Shown: in pieces, positions 38,338 through 47,990 of the stretch
Position numbering within the stretch: the first letter of the stretch is position 1
Layout of the letters: every line of letters starts with the position of its first letter
Source: Actinomycetota bacterium
Lineage (GTDB): Bacteria > Actinomycetota > Acidimicrobiia > Acidimicrobiales > Ilumatobacteraceae
Length of the DNA: 64,000 nt
Assembly: GCA_963169665.1 (NCBI GenBank)
Contig: CAUJET010000033.1
Location: forward strand, 1 to 64,000
Direction of reading: 5' to 3'
The notes under the pieces: model-generated
Told to the model about the DNA's origin: nothing
The model's input: the letters and a program-made list of their open reading frames with translations, nothing else
Database searches by the model: none
Translations under genes and position numbers: made by a program

Positions 38338-38354
38338 CCGCGGGTGGGCGCAAC

Positions 38355-40169
<1,815 letters not shown>

Positions 40170-40255
40170 GACCACCTCCAGGTCGCTCGTCGTCAGTCCG
40201 CCCGCGAGCCTTGCGTACCGAAGCGCGCGGACACGTGGCGGAGCGACCGGCGACG

Positions 40256-40261
40256 TAGCCT
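40256..40261 (+). promoter_or_regulatory. -10 hexamer TAGCCT, leaderless start of 40268
   Basis: TAGCCT is 6 bases before ATG 40268. Confidence 0.6.
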
Positions 40262-40267
40262 CGGCCG

Positions 40268-40840
40268 ATGGGCGTCGACGACAAGCCGATCGTGTTCGTT
40301 CACGCGGCGGCGGCGTGGGAACGCATGCTCGAAGACGGCCTGCCCGCAGGCGGGGTACGGCTGCAGCTCCGCAAGAAGGCCACACAGCTCCCGGGCATCA
40401 CCTATGCAGAGGCCCTCGACGTCGCCCTGTGCCACGGGTGGATCGACGGACAGGTGAAGTCACTGGACGAGTCGTACTTCCTCCAGGTGTTCACACCGCG
40501 TCGGCGGGCCAGCCCGTGGTCGAAGCGCAACCGGGAACATGTCGAGCGCCTCGTTGCCGAGGGACGGATGCGTCCGACCGGGCAGGCCGAGGTCGACCGG
40601 GCCAAGGCCGACGGCCGCTGGGATGCGGCGTACCGCCAGGCCGACGATCACGTGCCCGAGGTGCTGCAGGTCGCGCTCGACGCCAACCCCACCGCGGCTG
40701 CTGCGTTCGCAGGGATGTCGAAGCAGAACCGGTTCGCGATGGTGTTCCGACTCCAGTCGGTCAAGCGGGCCGAGACGCGCGACCGGAAGGTCGCCGAGTA
40801 CATCGCCATGCTCGAACGCGGCGACACGATCCACCCGTAG
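40268..40840 (+). CDS. YdeI/OmpD-associated family protein
   Basis: 190 residues. VRLQLRKKATQLPGITYAEALD and CHGWIDGQVKSLDESYFLQVFTPRR are conserved parts of the YdeI family, and PEVLQVALDANPTAAAAFAGMSKQNRF with a closing KVAEYIAML is the helical PF13376 end. Length typical. Family members are linked to peptide resistance in Salmonella and Bacillus, but the biochemical role is unknown. A relative with a different N-terminal domain is encoded at 43204. Confidence 0.85.
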   Translation: MGVDDKPIVFVHAAAAWERMLEDGLPAGGVRLQLRKKATQLPGITYAEALDVALCHGWIDGQVKSLDESYFLQVFTPRRRASPWSKRNREHVERLVAEGRMRPTGQAEVDRAKADGRWDAAYRQADDHVPEVLQVALDANPTAAAAFAGMSKQNRFAMVFRLQSVKRAETRDRKVAEYIAMLERGDTIHP

Positions 40841-40876
40841 TGCGTACGGGCCGGGGCGACTGCGAGCCGGTGCTGG

Positions 40877-41293
40877 CTACGCGCCGTGGCGGTAGCGGCG
40901 GTGCCTGATCCGCCACCCGTGCTCGGTGCGGACCACGTCGTCGTCGTAGGCGCCGTAGAACACCCCGCTGGGATCGTGCCGGTCGGACGGGCCGACGGGG
41001 TACAGCCCACGAGAGAACAGGCGGACCAACGGGCCACCGTCGAGCGGATCGACCGACACCGACTCGATGAACATGTTCGTCAGGATGTGCGAACCCGGGT
41101 GCACGCCGGTGCGGCCCATGAACTCCATGATCTCGTCGATGCCCACCAGGCGGAGACCGCCACCGATGACCTCCCAGATCGCGTCGGTGGTGAAGACGCC
41201 GCGCAGACGTTCGGGCTGCAACCGGTCGAGCGCATCGGCGTAGCGAGCCGGGAGCTCCATGATGTCGAGTCGATCGTCGGCGGTGAGCTGCAC
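40877..41293 (-). CDS. nuclear transport factor 2-like (SnoaL) protein
   Basis: 138 residues from GTG 41293. DIMELPARYADALDRLQPERLRGVFTTDAIWEVIGGG (helix-strand opening), IDEIMEFMGRTGVHPGSHILTN and a final WRIRHRRYRH give the NTF2-like cone fold. The His in PGSHILTN is a usual pocket residue in SnoaL-like dehydratases and isomerases. The start is fixed by minus-strand TACGGT 6 bases upstream; a longer frame exists but lies before the promoter. Confidence 0.8.
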   Translation of the reverse strand: MQLTADDRLDIMELPARYADALDRLQPERLRGVFTTDAIWEVIGGGLRLVGIDEIMEFMGRTGVHPGSHILTNMFIESVSVDPLDGGPLVRLFSRGLYPVGPSDRHDPSGVFYGAYDDDVVRTEHGWRIRHRRYRHGA

Positions 41294-41299
41294 GGCGTC

Positions 41300-41305
41300 A
41301 CCGTA
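41300..41305 (-). promoter_or_regulatory. -10 hexamer TACGGT, leaderless start of 41293
   Basis: Minus-strand TACGGT is 6 bases before GTG 41293. Confidence 0.6.
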
Positions 41306-41396
41306 CCGAGCCGATCGGCGTGCTCGACGATCCGGCCGACCACGGAGTTCGGGTCGATGACGTCGATCTACGAGACCCCCCGTCGATGGTGACGAG

Positions 41397-41402
41397 TAGG
41401 TT
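41397..41402 (+). promoter_or_regulatory. -10 hexamer TAGGTT, leaderless start of 41409
   Basis: TAGGTT is 6 bases before ATG 41409. Confidence 0.6.
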
Positions 41403-41408
41403 GCGCGC

Positions 41409-42023
41409 ATGGCGCTCGATGCCGATCTGACGGCCTTCTACGACGCCGAGGCGCGCGCTGGGTTGCGCGGCGAGCTCGATCCGATGCGAGTGAGGATCAG
41501 GGACGGCTTCGTCGACGTGCTCGGCCGCGAGGGCCGTCACCGACCCGTCGACGTCGGGGCAGGTCCGGGGCGAGACACGGCCGTGTTCCGAGATCGAGGT
41601 CTCGACGTGGTCGGAGTCGACCTCGCGCCGGCCAATGTCGGGTTGATGCATTCCCAGGGTCTCCACGGTGTCGCCGGATCGCTGTACGCGCTCCCCTTCC
41701 CCGACGGCTCCTTCGACGCGCTGTGGACCATGAGCACGTTCGTGCACGTGCCACACGATCGATTCGACGAGGCCATGACCGAGCTGCTGCGGGTCGTGAC
41801 ACCTGGCGGGCCGCTGGCGATCGGTACGTGGGGCGGTCGCGACTTCGAGGGAGTGCCGGAGTTCGGCGAGCTGCGCCCCTTCCGCTTCTTCTCGCTCGCT
41901 GCCCACGATCGTTGGCGTTCGATGCTCGAGCGACGCGGAGACCTCGAACACTTCGAGACCTTCCCACCGAACCAACAGGGCGGCTGGGAGTACCAGTACG
42001 CCGTGCTCCGCGCCGTCGGCTGA
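41409..42023 (+). CDS. class I SAM-dependent methyltransferase
   Basis: 204 residues. VDVGAGPGRDTAVF (about 47-60) is motif I for S-adenosylmethionine, VVGVDLAPANV motif II with the ribose-binding Asp, and LYALPFPDGSFDALWTMSTFVHV motif III/IV. The acceptor substrate is unknown; the sequence is closest in style to UbiE/Coq5-type Methyltransf_11 proteins. Its start is set by the leaderless hexamer. Confidence 0.9.
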   Translation: MALDADLTAFYDAEARAGLRGELDPMRVRIRDGFVDVLGREGRHRPVDVGAGPGRDTAVFRDRGLDVVGVDLAPANVGLMHSQGLHGVAGSLYALPFPDGSFDALWTMSTFVHVPHDRFDEAMTELLRVVTPGGPLAIGTWGGRDFEGVPEFGELRPFRFFSLAAHDRWRSMLERRGDLEHFETFPPNQQGGWEYQYAVLRAVG

Positions 42024-42054
42024 TCCGCTGACTCCGGTCACGGCCCCGTCCCGC

Positions 42055-42060
42055 TACGGT
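42055..42060 (+). promoter_or_regulatory. -10 hexamer TACGGT, leaderless start of 42068
   Basis: TACGGT is 7 bases before GTG 42068. Confidence 0.6.
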
Positions 42061-42067
42061 CGGCGCC

Positions 42068-43162
42068 GTGCCCGCCGCGCTCAAGGACTCCGTCGATGCC
42101 GCGGTCGTCGACGAACTGGCCCGCCGCTTCTCTGCGGTCGACGAACGCTTCGATGCAACGGGCTTCGTCGAGCGCACCGTGGCGCAGCTCGACGACCTGG
42201 AGCTGAAGGCCCGGATGGAGCTGATCGCTCGCGAGCTGTGGCGAGCGCTCGGCGACCGAGATCCGGCGGCGTCGTTGACATGCCTGGTCGACGTGGCTCG
42301 CGCGGAGCCGCCGGTCGGAGGTTGGGCGGCGTGGCCGTTGGCGGCGGTCGTCGAGCTGTTCGGGCCGTCGTGCCCGTCGGAAGCGCTCGACGCGATGGAG
42401 TACGTCACCAAGCGGATGAGTTGCGAGTTCGCGGTGCGGCCCTTCCTGCGCGACCACTTCGATCAGACCTACGCCCGCCTCCTCGCGTTCACCGATCACG
42501 ACGACGAACGCGTTCGACGCCTGCCGTCGGAGGGGATGCGCCCCCGGTTGCCGTGGGGTGCCGGCGTGAGGCGTCTGGTCGACGACCCACTCCCGGGTCT
42601 GGCCGTGTTGCAGCGCCTCCGTCACGACCCGTCGGAGACGGTCCGTCGCTCGGTGGCCAACCATCTCAACGACGTCGCGAAGACACATCCGCAGTTGGTC
42701 GTCGACACGATCGGAGCCTGGGCAGCGGAACCCGCGACCGATCGACGCATGGTCGCCCATGCGCTCCGCACGTTGGTGAAGCGGGGTGACCTGCGCGCCC
42801 TCGAGCTGCTCGGGTTCACGACCGCCTCGGCCGTGGCGGTCGACCGCTTCGAGGTGTCGCCCGCCGTCGTCGACATGGGCACGCACATCGTGCTCACCGC
42901 GGACGTGAGATCGACGGCCATCGAACCGCAGCGGTTGGTGATCGACTTCGTGGTGCACCACGTCTCGGCGTCGGGCGGCACCTCGCCCAAGGTCTTCAAG
43001 TGGACCACGATCGACCTCGAAGCCGGCGAGCAGTGCACCCTCACGAAACGGCGTCTCGTCCGGCAGGCGTCGACGCGCACGTACCGGGCCGGCACACACC
43101 GCGTGGAGCTCCAGATCGCCGGACAGGTCGTCGCCGCGACCGCGTTCGACGTGCGCGTCTGA
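42068..43162 (+). CDS. alkC: DNA alkylation repair glycosylase, AlkC type with Ig-like C-terminal domain
   Basis: 364 residues. HEAT-like helical repeats occupy about residues 1-265, including RRLPSEGMRPRLPWG (a hallmark of AlkC/AlkD, basic groove region) and RRSVANHLNDVAKTHP. The last 95 residues switch to a beta sandwich (PAVVDMGTHIVLTADVRS to GQVVAATAFDVRV), the Ig-like domain of the AlkC-alpha branch. It excises N3-alkylated bases without base flipping. No adjacent ada or alkB gene is seen. Start GTG 42068. Confidence 0.85.
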   Translation: MPAALKDSVDAAVVDELARRFSAVDERFDATGFVERTVAQLDDLELKARMELIARELWRALGDRDPAASLTCLVDVARAEPPVGGWAAWPLAAVVELFGPSCPSEALDAMEYVTKRMSCEFAVRPFLRDHFDQTYARLLAFTDHDDERVRRLPSEGMRPRLPWGAGVRRLVDDPLPGLAVLQRLRHDPSETVRRSVANHLNDVAKTHPQLVVDTIGAWAAEPATDRRMVAHALRTLVKRGDLRALELLGFTTASAVAVDRFEVSPAVVDMGTHIVLTADVRSTAIEPQRLVIDFVVHHVSASGGTSPKVFKWTTIDLEAGEQCTLTKRRLVRQASTRTYRAGTHRVELQIAGQVVAATAFDVRV

Positions 43163-43203
43163 GGCTGACGGGACCGGGTTGCCCGCACCTCGTCATGCCT
43201 CGC

Positions 43204-43833
43204 CTATCGGTCGAGGGCGCCCTTGCCGGCGAGGATCTTGTCTCGGTACTTGATGATGCGCGAGACCTTGGTCGCCGAGGTCTTGGCCGAGTTGAGCGCG
43301 AACACGTAGCTGCGCTGACGGCCCGGGGTGAGCAGCGCGAATGCCTGCGCGAGCTCGGGGTCGGAGTCGAGCGCTTCGACGAGCTCGTCGGGGAGCTCGA
43401 GGTCGCGCTCGACCTTGGCCGGCTTGATGCCCTGTTCGGCGTAGCCCATCGCCTCGGTGAGGTACTCGCGGATGATCGCTTCCGACGCGACGACCTGAGC
43501 GTTGTCGTCGAACTTGAAACAGTCGGGGTGCTGGCTGTTGGGACCCTGTCCGATGAGTGCCCCGTGCGGGTCGCGCATCAGCGCTGCGTGGAAGAACGTC
43601 AACCGGAAGTCCTCGCGGAACGCGCCCATGATCACGATGTTGCGACCGGCATGCATGAAGCACGGATGGCCCCACTTGGCGTGCTCGGACAGGCCGACGT
43701 CGAGACAGATCCGTCTGAGCTCGAGCTGGCCTTCGTGCCAGAACTTGGTCGAGCAGTCGGGCGTGGCGAACCGGTCGCAGCGACCGCATCCGTTCTCGAA
43801 GTAGTCCTCGACCTTGGTGATCATCGTCGGCAT
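43204..43833 (-). CDS. DUF1801/YdeI family protein
   Basis: 209 residues. The first 125 residues are a DUF1801-like domain (FWHEGQLELRRICLDVGLSE, WGHPCFMHAGRNIVIMGAF), and the rest is the helical YdeI-type end (LPDELVEALDSDPELAQAFALL, RQRSYVFALNSAKTSATKVSRI). Function unknown. A cysteine cluster in NGCGRCDRFATPDC near the N-terminus (three Cys within 12 residues) is unusual for the family and could bind a metal. ATG 43833 has GAGGACC upstream. Confidence 0.82.
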   Translation of the reverse strand: MPTMITKVEDYFENGCGRCDRFATPDCSTKFWHEGQLELRRICLDVGLSEHAKWGHPCFMHAGRNIVIMGAFREDFRLTFFHAALMRDPHGALIGQGPNSQHPDCFKFDDNAQVVASEAIIREYLTEAMGYAEQGIKPAKVERDLELPDELVEALDSDPELAQAFALLTPGRQRSYVFALNSAKTSATKVSRIIKYRDKILAGKGALDR

Positions 43834-43931
43834 GTCGGTCCTCGGTGTGGGAGCGGCTCGGGGCCGGGCCTGAGCCGAATCTAGGTGGCCCGACGGTGCC
43901 AGGCACGACGATTCATCGGTGCGGACGACCG

Positions 43932-44645
43932 TCAGGTGACGGTGACGCCGCCGTACTCGGCGCGGATGTCGGCGAGCGGACGGTCGAGCTGCTCCTCCCA
44001 CTTCACGAAGTGGATGTTCCTCCACTGCCGTCCCATGATCCAGCCGGCGCTCACGGCATCCATCGCCGACGTGGCGTGGCGAGGGTTCACGAACGCGATG
44101 TGCGCAGTCGTCACCGCGACGCGCATCGCGTGGTAGGCGCTCTGCAGCTGGGCGAAGTGGAAGCCGGCCATGCCCAGCTCGCCGGCGATGTCGGGCCCGA
44201 AGCCGGTGATGGTGTGCAGGTAGTCGTGCAGCATGTAGCCGCGCACGAAGGCGTAACGGACCTCGTCGGGCATGCGGTCGAGGCGCCCCCGATCGAGCAG
44301 GCCGTAGAACACGTCGTGCTGCTTCTGGGTGAGGTTGGGCTCGAGGCCGTTGTCGACGATCCACGCGCGATAGGCGTGACCGAGCGAACCCTCGGGGCAC
44401 CGCGCCAGGTCGTCGAGTGTCACCAACGGCGGCAGGTAACGCTCGGCGAGGAACGCCTCTGCACCGGGCAGGGCCCGGAGGATGTCGGCGTACTGATCGA
44501 TCGCCGTTTGGGGAGCCGTGGCCCACCAGTCGTGCACGAGGCCCATCACGTGGGTCTTGATGGGGTCGTCGGCGTTCTTCAGGAACAGCTCCGCGATCTC
44601 GCGATCGATCACGGGCTCGTACGTGCGGGCGCTCGACTCGGGCAT
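43932..44645 (-). CDS. Coq4-family protein
   Basis: 237 residues. HDYLH near residue 143 followed after exactly 11 residues by Glu gives the HDxxH-x11-E metal site of COQ4. MGLVHDWWATAP and HFVKWEEQLDRPL near the ends also fit. In ubiquinone makers Coq4 scaffolds or decarboxylates in Q biosynthesis; actinobacteria use menaquinone, so a different quinone-like or lipid substrate is likely. ATG 44645 is 7 bases after TAAGAT. The divergent TetR gene and the palindrome between them point to repression by TetR. Confidence 0.82.
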   Translation of the reverse strand: MPESSARTYEPVIDREIAELFLKNADDPIKTHVMGLVHDWWATAPQTAIDQYADILRALPGAEAFLAERYLPPLVTLDDLARCPEGSLGHAYRAWIVDNGLEPNLTQKQHDVFYGLLDRGRLDRMPDEVRYAFVRGYMLHDYLHTITGFGPDIAGELGMAGFHFAQLQSAYHAMRVAVTTAHIAFVNPRHATSAMDAVSAGWIMGRQWRNIHFVKWEEQLDRPLADIRAEYGGVTVT

Positions 44646-44652
44646 GCTTCCC

Positions 44653-44658
44653 ATCTTA
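44653..44658 (-). promoter_or_regulatory. -10 hexamer TAAGAT, leaderless start of the Coq4-like gene
   Basis: Minus-strand TAAGAT is 7 bases before ATG 44645 and abuts the palindrome. Confidence 0.6.
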
Positions 44659-44673
44659 TTCAGGAGTTCTGAA
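44659..44673. promoter_or_regulatory. candidate TetR operator
   Basis: TTCAGGAGTTCTGAA is a near-perfect 15-bp palindrome (arms TTCAG/CTGAA). It sits directly upstream of the Coq4-like -10 and 32 bases before the TetR -10. Confidence 0.6.
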
Positions 44674-44704
44674 CAAGGGAAGAGGCAGCTGCCGACCAGT
44701 GCCC

Positions 44705-44710
44705 TACGCT
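44705..44710 (+). promoter_or_regulatory. -10 hexamer TACGCT, leaderless start of 44718
   Basis: TACGCT is 7 bases before GTG 44718. Confidence 0.6.
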
Positions 44711-44717
44711 CGCCGTC

Positions 44718-45308
44718 GTGGCGACCGAGATGCGCAGACGCATGGCACGCGACGAGCGGCGGACGAGCCTGCTCGCAGCCGCGGCACGGGTGGTAGCTGC
44801 GAGGTCCAGCGATCGGCTCTCGTTCGAGTCGATCGCGGCGGAGGCGGGCGTGTCGCCCACGTTGCCCTACAAGTACTTCGACTCTCCCGAGGACGTGGCG
44901 CTCGAGCTGTACGCGCAGACGGTCGCCGACGTCGACGCTCGCACCGACGAACTTCTCGCCGACCCGGGCCGCGCGTTCGATGACAAGGTTCGCGAGACGT
45001 TCCTGCTGTGGTGTTCGCTCGTGGAGCGCGACGGCTTCCTCTTCGTCCGGCTCGCCGAGGGTGCCAACGCGGCAGCGCTCGACCGGGCCGTGCGCGCCCG
45101 TCGGGAACGAACCGTGCACGTGTGGGCCGAGCAACTCCGTGACGAGTTCGCGCTCGACGAGTCGACGGCTCGCCTGGTGGCGGCGAGCGTGACCGCCGGA
45201 GCCGGCTCCGTCGTGCAGCGGGTGTTCACCGACCGCCTCGACCGCGACGACGTCGCCGAACTCCTCGTGCGCCTGGTTCGCGGTCAGGGCGACGCAGCCC
45301 GCCCGTGA
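44718..45308 (+). CDS. TetR-family transcriptional regulator
   Basis: 196 residues. The N-terminal helix-turn-helix spans about 14-60 (RTSLLAAAARVVAARSS, then FESIAAEAGVSPTLPYKYF), a clear TetR DNA-binding domain, while the C-terminal helical ligand domain is unassigned. Divergent from the Coq4-like gene across a palindrome, it most simply represses that gene and perhaps itself in response to a quinone, lipid or acyl ligand (inference). Confidence 0.92.
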   Translation: MATEMRRRMARDERRTSLLAAAARVVAARSSDRLSFESIAAEAGVSPTLPYKYFDSPEDVALELYAQTVADVDARTDELLADPGRAFDDKVRETFLLWCSLVERDGFLFVRLAEGANAAALDRAVRARRERTVHVWAEQLRDEFALDESTARLVAASVTAGAGSVVQRVFTDRLDRDDVAELLVRLVRGQGDAARP

Positions 45309-45334
45309 TCACCGACGCCTGACACGTCGGCGAT
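45308..45334. terminator. hairpin between convergent genes
   Basis: Arms 45308-45317 and 45325-45334 pair over 10 bp with one mismatch (core CCGACG) and a 7-base loop, immediately after the TetR stop. Confidence 0.6.
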
Positions 45335-45343
45335 CGGCTCGAC

Positions 45344-45847
45344 TCACCTGTCGCAGCGAGCCTTCGCCGCCTGGATCGAAGCGACGGCAGCGGCCGGTTC
45401 GGGGACGGTGACCGTGACGATGCGGCCGTTCGACAGCGTGAGCCGCACGGTGGGCCCGCCACGCAGGGTGCACGACGTCCGCTTCGGCGACCACCAGAGT
45501 CCCCACGACACGCGCCACCACGGCAGATCGATCACCTCGGCTCGTTCGATCTGCTCGAGCGGGTAGCTGCACCTCGGCCACCCGAACCAACCCCAGCGGA
45601 TGGTGAAGCCGTTGGGGCCCGCGGTGGCACGCACGCTCGACGCCGTCACGACCTCGAGGAGCACGCCGATCGCGATGAGCAGCAACGGCAGCACGACCAG
45701 CAGGGCGCCGCCCGAGCTGCCCGACGACAGCGCCAGGATCACCAGGAGAACAGCGGAGAAGCAGCTGCTGGCCACCGCCGCCCAGCTCATGGTGCGGCCG
45801 GTGTAGACGGCGAGTGCGCCGTCGCCCGCGAATGGTGACGTGTTCAT
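45344..45847 (-). CDS. membrane protein with PH-like C-terminal domain
   Basis: 167 residues. Two membrane helices (about 19-42 and 47-67) are followed by a beta-rich domain (ATAGPNGFTIRWGWFGWPRCSY, IERAEVIDLPWWRVSWGLWW) resembling bacterial PH-type membrane-associated domains. ATG 45847 overlaps the stop of the upstream GntR gene by four bases, so both proteins are co-translated. This GntR-plus-membrane-protein pairing is common near YtrA-like regulators. Function unknown. Confidence 0.75.
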   Translation of the reverse strand: MNTSPFAGDGALAVYTGRTMSWAAVASSCFSAVLLVILALSSGSSGGALLVVLPLLLIAIGVLLEVVTASSVRATAGPNGFTIRWGWFGWPRCSYPLEQIERAEVIDLPWWRVSWGLWWSPKRTSCTLRGGPTVRLTLSNGRIVTVTVPEPAAAVASIQAAKARCDR

Positions 45848-46191
45848 GTCAGCTCCTTGATGATGCGGATGAGGTCGTTGCGTCCGAGGCCGTGCTCACG
45901 CGCCGTGGTGACGAGCGCCTGGGCCGCCTCGGTCACGGCCGACAGTGCGGGACCGCCCGAGACGACCCGCGCGCCGCGACCGCGACGGAACTCGAGGATC
46001 CCGTCGTCGCGCAGCTGCCGGTAGGCGGCCAGCACCGTGTTGCGATCGACCGACAGCGCCTCGCCGAGCTCGGCAGCCGGAGGCAGTTGCTCGCCGACCT
46101 CGAGCTCACCGGTCGCCACGCCCCGACGCACGCATCCGGCGATCTGGTCCTGCAACCGCTCTCTCGACGTGTGATCGATCGCCCAACGCAT
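45844..46191 (-). CDS. GntR-family regulator, YtrA-like
   Basis: 115 residues: a winged helix-turn-helix (AIDHTSRERLQDQIAGCVRRG, LPPAAELGEALSVDRNTVLAAYRQL) and a short helical tail with no large effector domain, as in the YtrA subgroup. The palindrome a few bases upstream suggests autoregulation of this gene and the overlapping membrane-protein gene. ATG 46191 was taken because the operator lies immediately before it; the longer open frame runs through the divergent dioxygenase. Confidence 0.87.
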   Translation of the reverse strand: MRWAIDHTSRERLQDQIAGCVRRGVATGELEVGEQLPPAAELGEALSVDRNTVLAAYRQLRDDGILEFRRGRGARVVSGGPALSAVTEAAQALVTTAREHGLGRNDLIRIIKELT

Positions 46192-46194
46192 GAA

Positions 46195-46209
46195 GCTAGT
46201 TGTACTAGC
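46195..46209. promoter_or_regulatory. candidate GntR operator
   Basis: GCTAGTTGTACTAGC has perfect 6-bp arms (GCTAGT/ACTAGC) and lies 4 bases before the GntR start codon, covering where its -10 should be. TAGTAC-type arms are the usual YtrA operator form. Confidence 0.65.
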
Positions 46210-46280
46210 ACCATCCGGTTCCGTCAAGCGCTCGATCCGAGCGGCTCGCTCGAACCGGCCGACGCCGTGTCGGCCCGTTG

Positions 46281-46286
46281 TAGCGT
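46281..46286 (+). promoter_or_regulatory. -10 hexamer TAGCGT, leaderless start of 46294
   Basis: TAGCGT is 7 bases before ATG 46294. Confidence 0.6.
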
Positions 46287-46293
46287 TCCCGCG

Positions 46294-47136
46294 ATGGGGA
46301 AGGTGCTCAGTGCCGAACAGATCGAGCGGTTCGAGCGCGACGGGTGGCTGGCACCGATCCCGGTGATGAGTGCCGACGATGCGCACGCGATCCGCGAGCG
46401 GCTGGAGCACGAGGAGCGTCGGCTCGGCGGTCCGCTCTCAGGCACCCGACTCCAGAAGCCGCACCTGCTGTACCCGTGGCTGGCCGACCTCGTCTTCGAC
46501 GAGACCGTCGCCGACGCGGTCGAGGATCTCTACGGCCCAGACCTGTTCTGCTGGTCGACCACGCTGTTCGCGAAGGAGGCCCACACGGGTTCGTTCGTGT
46601 CGTGGCACCAGGATTCGACCTATTGGGGGCTCAGTCGCCCCGACGTGGTCACGGCCTGGCTTGCCCTCACGCCGTCGACGTCGGCGAACGGTGCGCTCGA
46701 GGTGATCTCCGGGACGCACCTGCTCGACCAGCTCCCCCACCGCGACACGTTCGCGGCGGAGAACATGCTCACCCGGGGGCAGGAGATCGCGGTCGACGTC
46801 GGCGATGCACGCCCCTCGGTGATCGAACTGCAGCCGGGCGAGATGTCGTTGCACCATGTGCGGCTCGTGCACGGCTCGGCCCCCAACGACTCCGACGACC
46901 GGCGCATCGGGTTCGCGATGCGTTTCATCCCCACGTCGGTCGCGCAGCTCGTGGGCGATCGCGATTCGGCGACGCTGGTGCGCGGCGAGGACCGCTTCGG
47001 CCACTTCGACCACGAATCGCGCTGCACCGCCGAACACGATCCAGCCACGTACGCGCTGCACCAGCGGGTCACCGAGCGGTCGGCCGCCCGCCTCTACCGC
47101 GGCACCGAGATCGCGTCGTTCGACCGCCCCCGCTGA
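46294..47136 (+). CDS. phytanoyl-CoA dioxygenase (PhyH) family oxygenase
   Basis: 280 residues. Iron ligands HxD in SWHQDSTYWGL (about 108-110) and a distal His in VHGSAPNDSDDRRIGFAMRF with the 2OG-binding Arg following. The short SAEQIERFERDGWL opening is characteristic of bacterial PhyH proteins that hydroxylate secondary metabolites or osmolytes rather than phytanate. It lies 122 bases ahead of the PrnB-like gene on the same strand, with a promoter between them. Confidence 0.9.
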   Translation: MGKVLSAEQIERFERDGWLAPIPVMSADDAHAIRERLEHEERRLGGPLSGTRLQKPHLLYPWLADLVFDETVADAVEDLYGPDLFCWSTTLFAKEAHTGSFVSWHQDSTYWGLSRPDVVTAWLALTPSTSANGALEVISGTHLLDQLPHRDTFAAENMLTRGQEIAVDVGDARPSVIELQPGEMSLHHVRLVHGSAPNDSDDRRIGFAMRFIPTSVAQLVGDRDSATLVRGEDRFGHFDHESRCTAEHDPATYALHQRVTERSAARLYRGTEIASFDRPR

Positions 47137-47208
47137 GCGGGCCGGACGGTCCCCCGCGGTCGCACCGGCCGACCGCTCCGACGGAAATCGGGGGGTGCCC
47201 CGTTGTCG

Positions 47209-47214
47209 TACAGT
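47209..47214 (+). promoter_or_regulatory. -10 hexamer TACAGT for the PrnB-like gene
   Basis: TACAGT lies 44 bases before GTG 47259. The leader is a GC-rich hairpin plus GGAAGGAG. Confidence 0.45.
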
Positions 47215-47258
47215 CGTCGGCCGGGCTCGGCCGGCGAGCCGGAAGGAGCCGAGGGACA

Positions 47259-47990
47259 GTGCACGGATCACCGCAGGCGTTGCGAACGCTCGAAGCGCAG
47301 AAGGCCGAGGCCTCGGTCAGCCGCCGGGAGGCGGTCGACGCGCTCGACGTGTGGCTCCGCACCGAGCTGTCGACGTGGAACAACGAGATGCTCGCACGGC
47401 GTCGGGAGCCCGATGCGTTCGCGGACGCGGTCCAACCGCTGTTGCTCGACCTCGAATCACCACGAGCGTTCTCCGTCGCCGAATGCCGTCGGCTGATCGT
47501 GATGCTCGGCATGGTCGGCTCGTCGCTGGAGCGACACAGCCAGGAGACCGGGGCACGCCCCGGCATCGCGCTGCGAGGATTGCGAGCCGGTTCGCTCAGC
47601 TTCCGCCGATACCTCGCGGTACTCGCCTCTCGGGTCGGCAGCCCACCCCGCGACTCGTTCATGTCGTACGTCCTCTGGAACATGCCCGCAGCGGCGGTGT
47701 ATCTGCCCGGCGAGCGTGAGGCCGCCCTCGTGGTCCCCGGGGTCTTCGGCGCGTCGCCGCCCTTCATGTTCACCGCGGATGCGGGCGAGCTCTTGTTCCT
47801 CAACCTGCTGAAGCGCTGCGCAGCGCTCGAGGAGATCGCCAACCAGCAACTCGTGCCGGTCTGCGACGGGACGCTCGCTCCCGACGATCCCGTCGCTGTG
47901 GCGAACATCGAACGTGCCGGCCTGCTCCTGCGTCTGTGCGCGCCGAGATGCGGACGTTCATGGGACGACCCGAATTCACACCCGAACTGA
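47259..47990 (+). pseudogene. PrnB-like protein, N-terminal part, cut by a frameshift
   Basis: 243 codons from GTG 47259 (GGAAGGAG upstream). The first ~225 residues look like the N-terminal half of the DUF1864 family, which includes monodechloroaminopyrrolnitrin synthase PrnB of the indoleamine dioxygenase fold: PPRDSFMSYVLWNMPAA aligns by eye with the PrnB segment PPRETLLHVTVWNPTAA, and both run on into ALEEIANQ/ALEAAIAL-type helices. The last 17-18 codons (CAPRCGRSWDD) read nonsense, while the family pattern resumes in the other frame at 47936. One missing G near 47936 would rejoin the two as L-V-R-A-E-M. Confidence 0.65.

Noticed and set aside
47930..47945. Programmed -1 frameshift in the PrnB-like gene
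   Set aside because: No X-XXY-YYZ slippery heptamer is present and no convincing pseudoknot is visible just downstream. A lost base is simpler.
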